From the NCBI RefSeq assembly GCF_023371205.1, contig NZ_JAMCCO010000002.1, positions 187,501 through 251,500 on the forward strand: a DNA stretch of 64,000 bases, written 5' to 3'. The translations under genes and the position numbers were made by a program. This document shows positions 63,314-64,000 of the stretch, one piece after another; the stretch's first letter is position 1; every line of letters begins with the position of its first letter. Source of the DNA: Parvivirga hydrogeniphila (GTDB lineage: Bacteria; Actinomycetota; Coriobacteriia; Anaerosomatales; Anaerosomataceae). Below the pieces are notes generated by a model, which was given only the letters and a program-made list of their open reading frames with translations, was not told where the DNA came from and did no database searches.

Positions 63314-64000
63314 CTACCCGCCTACGCCCGGCAGCGAGAGCGCGCCGGCGGACGCGAGGACGACGGCGAGGAGCAGCGTGGCAGCGGTCGCGATGCCGAT
63401 CGTCAGACCGGACGTCCAGCCTGGCCGCACCCGCTCTTCGGACGCGATCAGCACCGCCTGTCCGAAGAACGCCTGCCGTATGAGCTTGAAGTAGTAGCCC
63501 GCGGACACCACGCTCATCACCACAGCGACGACGACGAGCGCCGTCCGCCCGGCATCGAGCGCCGCGCCGAAGACGGCCACCTTGCCGAAGAAGCCCGCCA
63601 TGGGCGGCACGCCCACGAGCGAGAGCAGGAGCACGACGAGCGCCCACGCCACCGCCGGCCGCCGCTGGACGAGGCCGCCCCAGTCGTCGATAGCCGTCCC
63701 CTCTTCGCTCGCGACCACCATCACCGCGAACGATGGGACGGCGTAGATGATCGCGTACGCAAGCGCGCTCGCGCTCCCCGCGCCGAGGGCGAGCAGCACG
63801 TAGCCGCTGTGCGCGATGCCCGAGTACGCCATCAGCCGCCTGACGTCGCGCTGCGGGTAGGCGCCGAAGTTGCCGAGCAGCATCGAGGCGAGCGCCGCCG
63901 CCCCGAAGTACAGCGGCAGAAGGTCGCCTGCAGAAAGCGCCGCCGACAGCCTCAGGAGCGCCGCGACCCCCGCGATCTTCGGGACGGTCGACACGAAGGC
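63314..64000 (-). CDS. nuoN: NADH-quinone oxidoreductase subunit N, 5' end outside window
   Basis: C-terminal ~228 residues of a proton-pumping complex I membrane subunit; the gene enters from beyond position 64000. Readable parts: TVPKIAGVAALLRL, the conserved NFGAYPQRDVRRLMAYSGIAHSGY (as QRDVRRLMAYSGIAHSGY), LSLVGVPPMAGFFGKVAVF and YYFKLIRQAFF, with several membrane helices. This is the end of NuoN rather than NuoL/M by its length and by being the last gene; NuoM cannot be excluded entirely. It suggests a full nuo operon to the right. Confidence 0.9.
   Translation of the reverse strand, partial: AFVSTVPKIAGVAALLRLSAALSAGDLLPLYFGAAALASMLLGNFGAYPQRDVRRLMAYSGIAHSGYVLLALGAGSASALAYAIIYAVPSFAVMVVASEEGTAIDDWGGLVQRRPAVAWALVVLLLSLVGVPPMAGFFGKVAVFGAALDAGRTALVVVAVVMSVVSAGYYFKLIRQAFFGQAVLIASEERVRPGWTSGLTIGIATAATLLLAVVLASAGALSLPGVGG

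Overview
The window is high-GC, gene-dense, single-chromosome-type bacterial DNA. A deep-branching actinobacterium is the most likely source, perhaps of the Coriobacteriia/OPB41 kind. This is an inference from the gene set: PASTA-tailed class A penicillin-binding proteins, a T-box ahead of pheST, an argCJBDFRGH cluster, a complex I subunit and paired cyclic-2,3-diphosphoglycerate genes. No rRNA, CRISPR array, integrase or transposase is visible.

Layout. Positions 1-10000 hold the 5' part of tyrS, two PASTA-type penicillin-binding proteins on either side of a U32 (RlhA-like) protein, a Nif3-like protein and an alkyladenine DNA glycosylase. Positions 10000-20300 hold polX and a complete arginine cluster read leftward from one strong promoter (argC-J-B-D-F-R-G-H), most junctions overlapping or nearly so. 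Positions 20300-26800 hold pheT and pheS behind a T-box leader. The T-box promoter lies inside the end of a SipW-like signal peptidase gene, which is itself coupled to a CalY/TasA-like exported protein. Next comes infC-rpmI-rplT with a non-canonical ATC start and a leader hairpin. Positions 26800-40300 hold a PAS histidine kinase, thrS, a membrane zinc-ribbon protein, a glycosyltransferase whose 3' end overlaps folC tail to tail, valS, a small cysteine-rich protein, clpX, clpP and tig. Two tRNA genes (Leu-UAG, Lys-CUU) follow.

Positions 40540-48430 are the accessory part: a ParE/Phd-type toxin-antitoxin pair, a decayed RHS tip, a small membrane TPR protein and a 1717-residue secreted RHS/YD-repeat protein. 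The arrangement (RHS core, short variable C-terminus, small membrane gene, displaced tip fragment) resembles polymorphic-toxin loci, but no toxin fold is recognised. The decayed tip differs from the intact one mostly by A/T to G/C changes, the opposite of ordinary pseudogene drift.

Positions 48430-53850 form one leftward operon: metallophosphoesterase, cyclic 2,3-diphosphoglycerate synthetase, 2-phosphoglycerate kinase, fructose-6-phosphate aldolase/transaldolase, rho and a 65-residue unknown. It contains the two enzymes needed to make cyclic 2,3-diphosphoglycerate, a solute best known from methanogens. Positions 53850-64000 hold a polysaccharide chain-length protein and an O-antigen-ligase-like protein joined to thrB-hom, then lysA, argS, rlmH, an HtrA protease and the end of nuoN.
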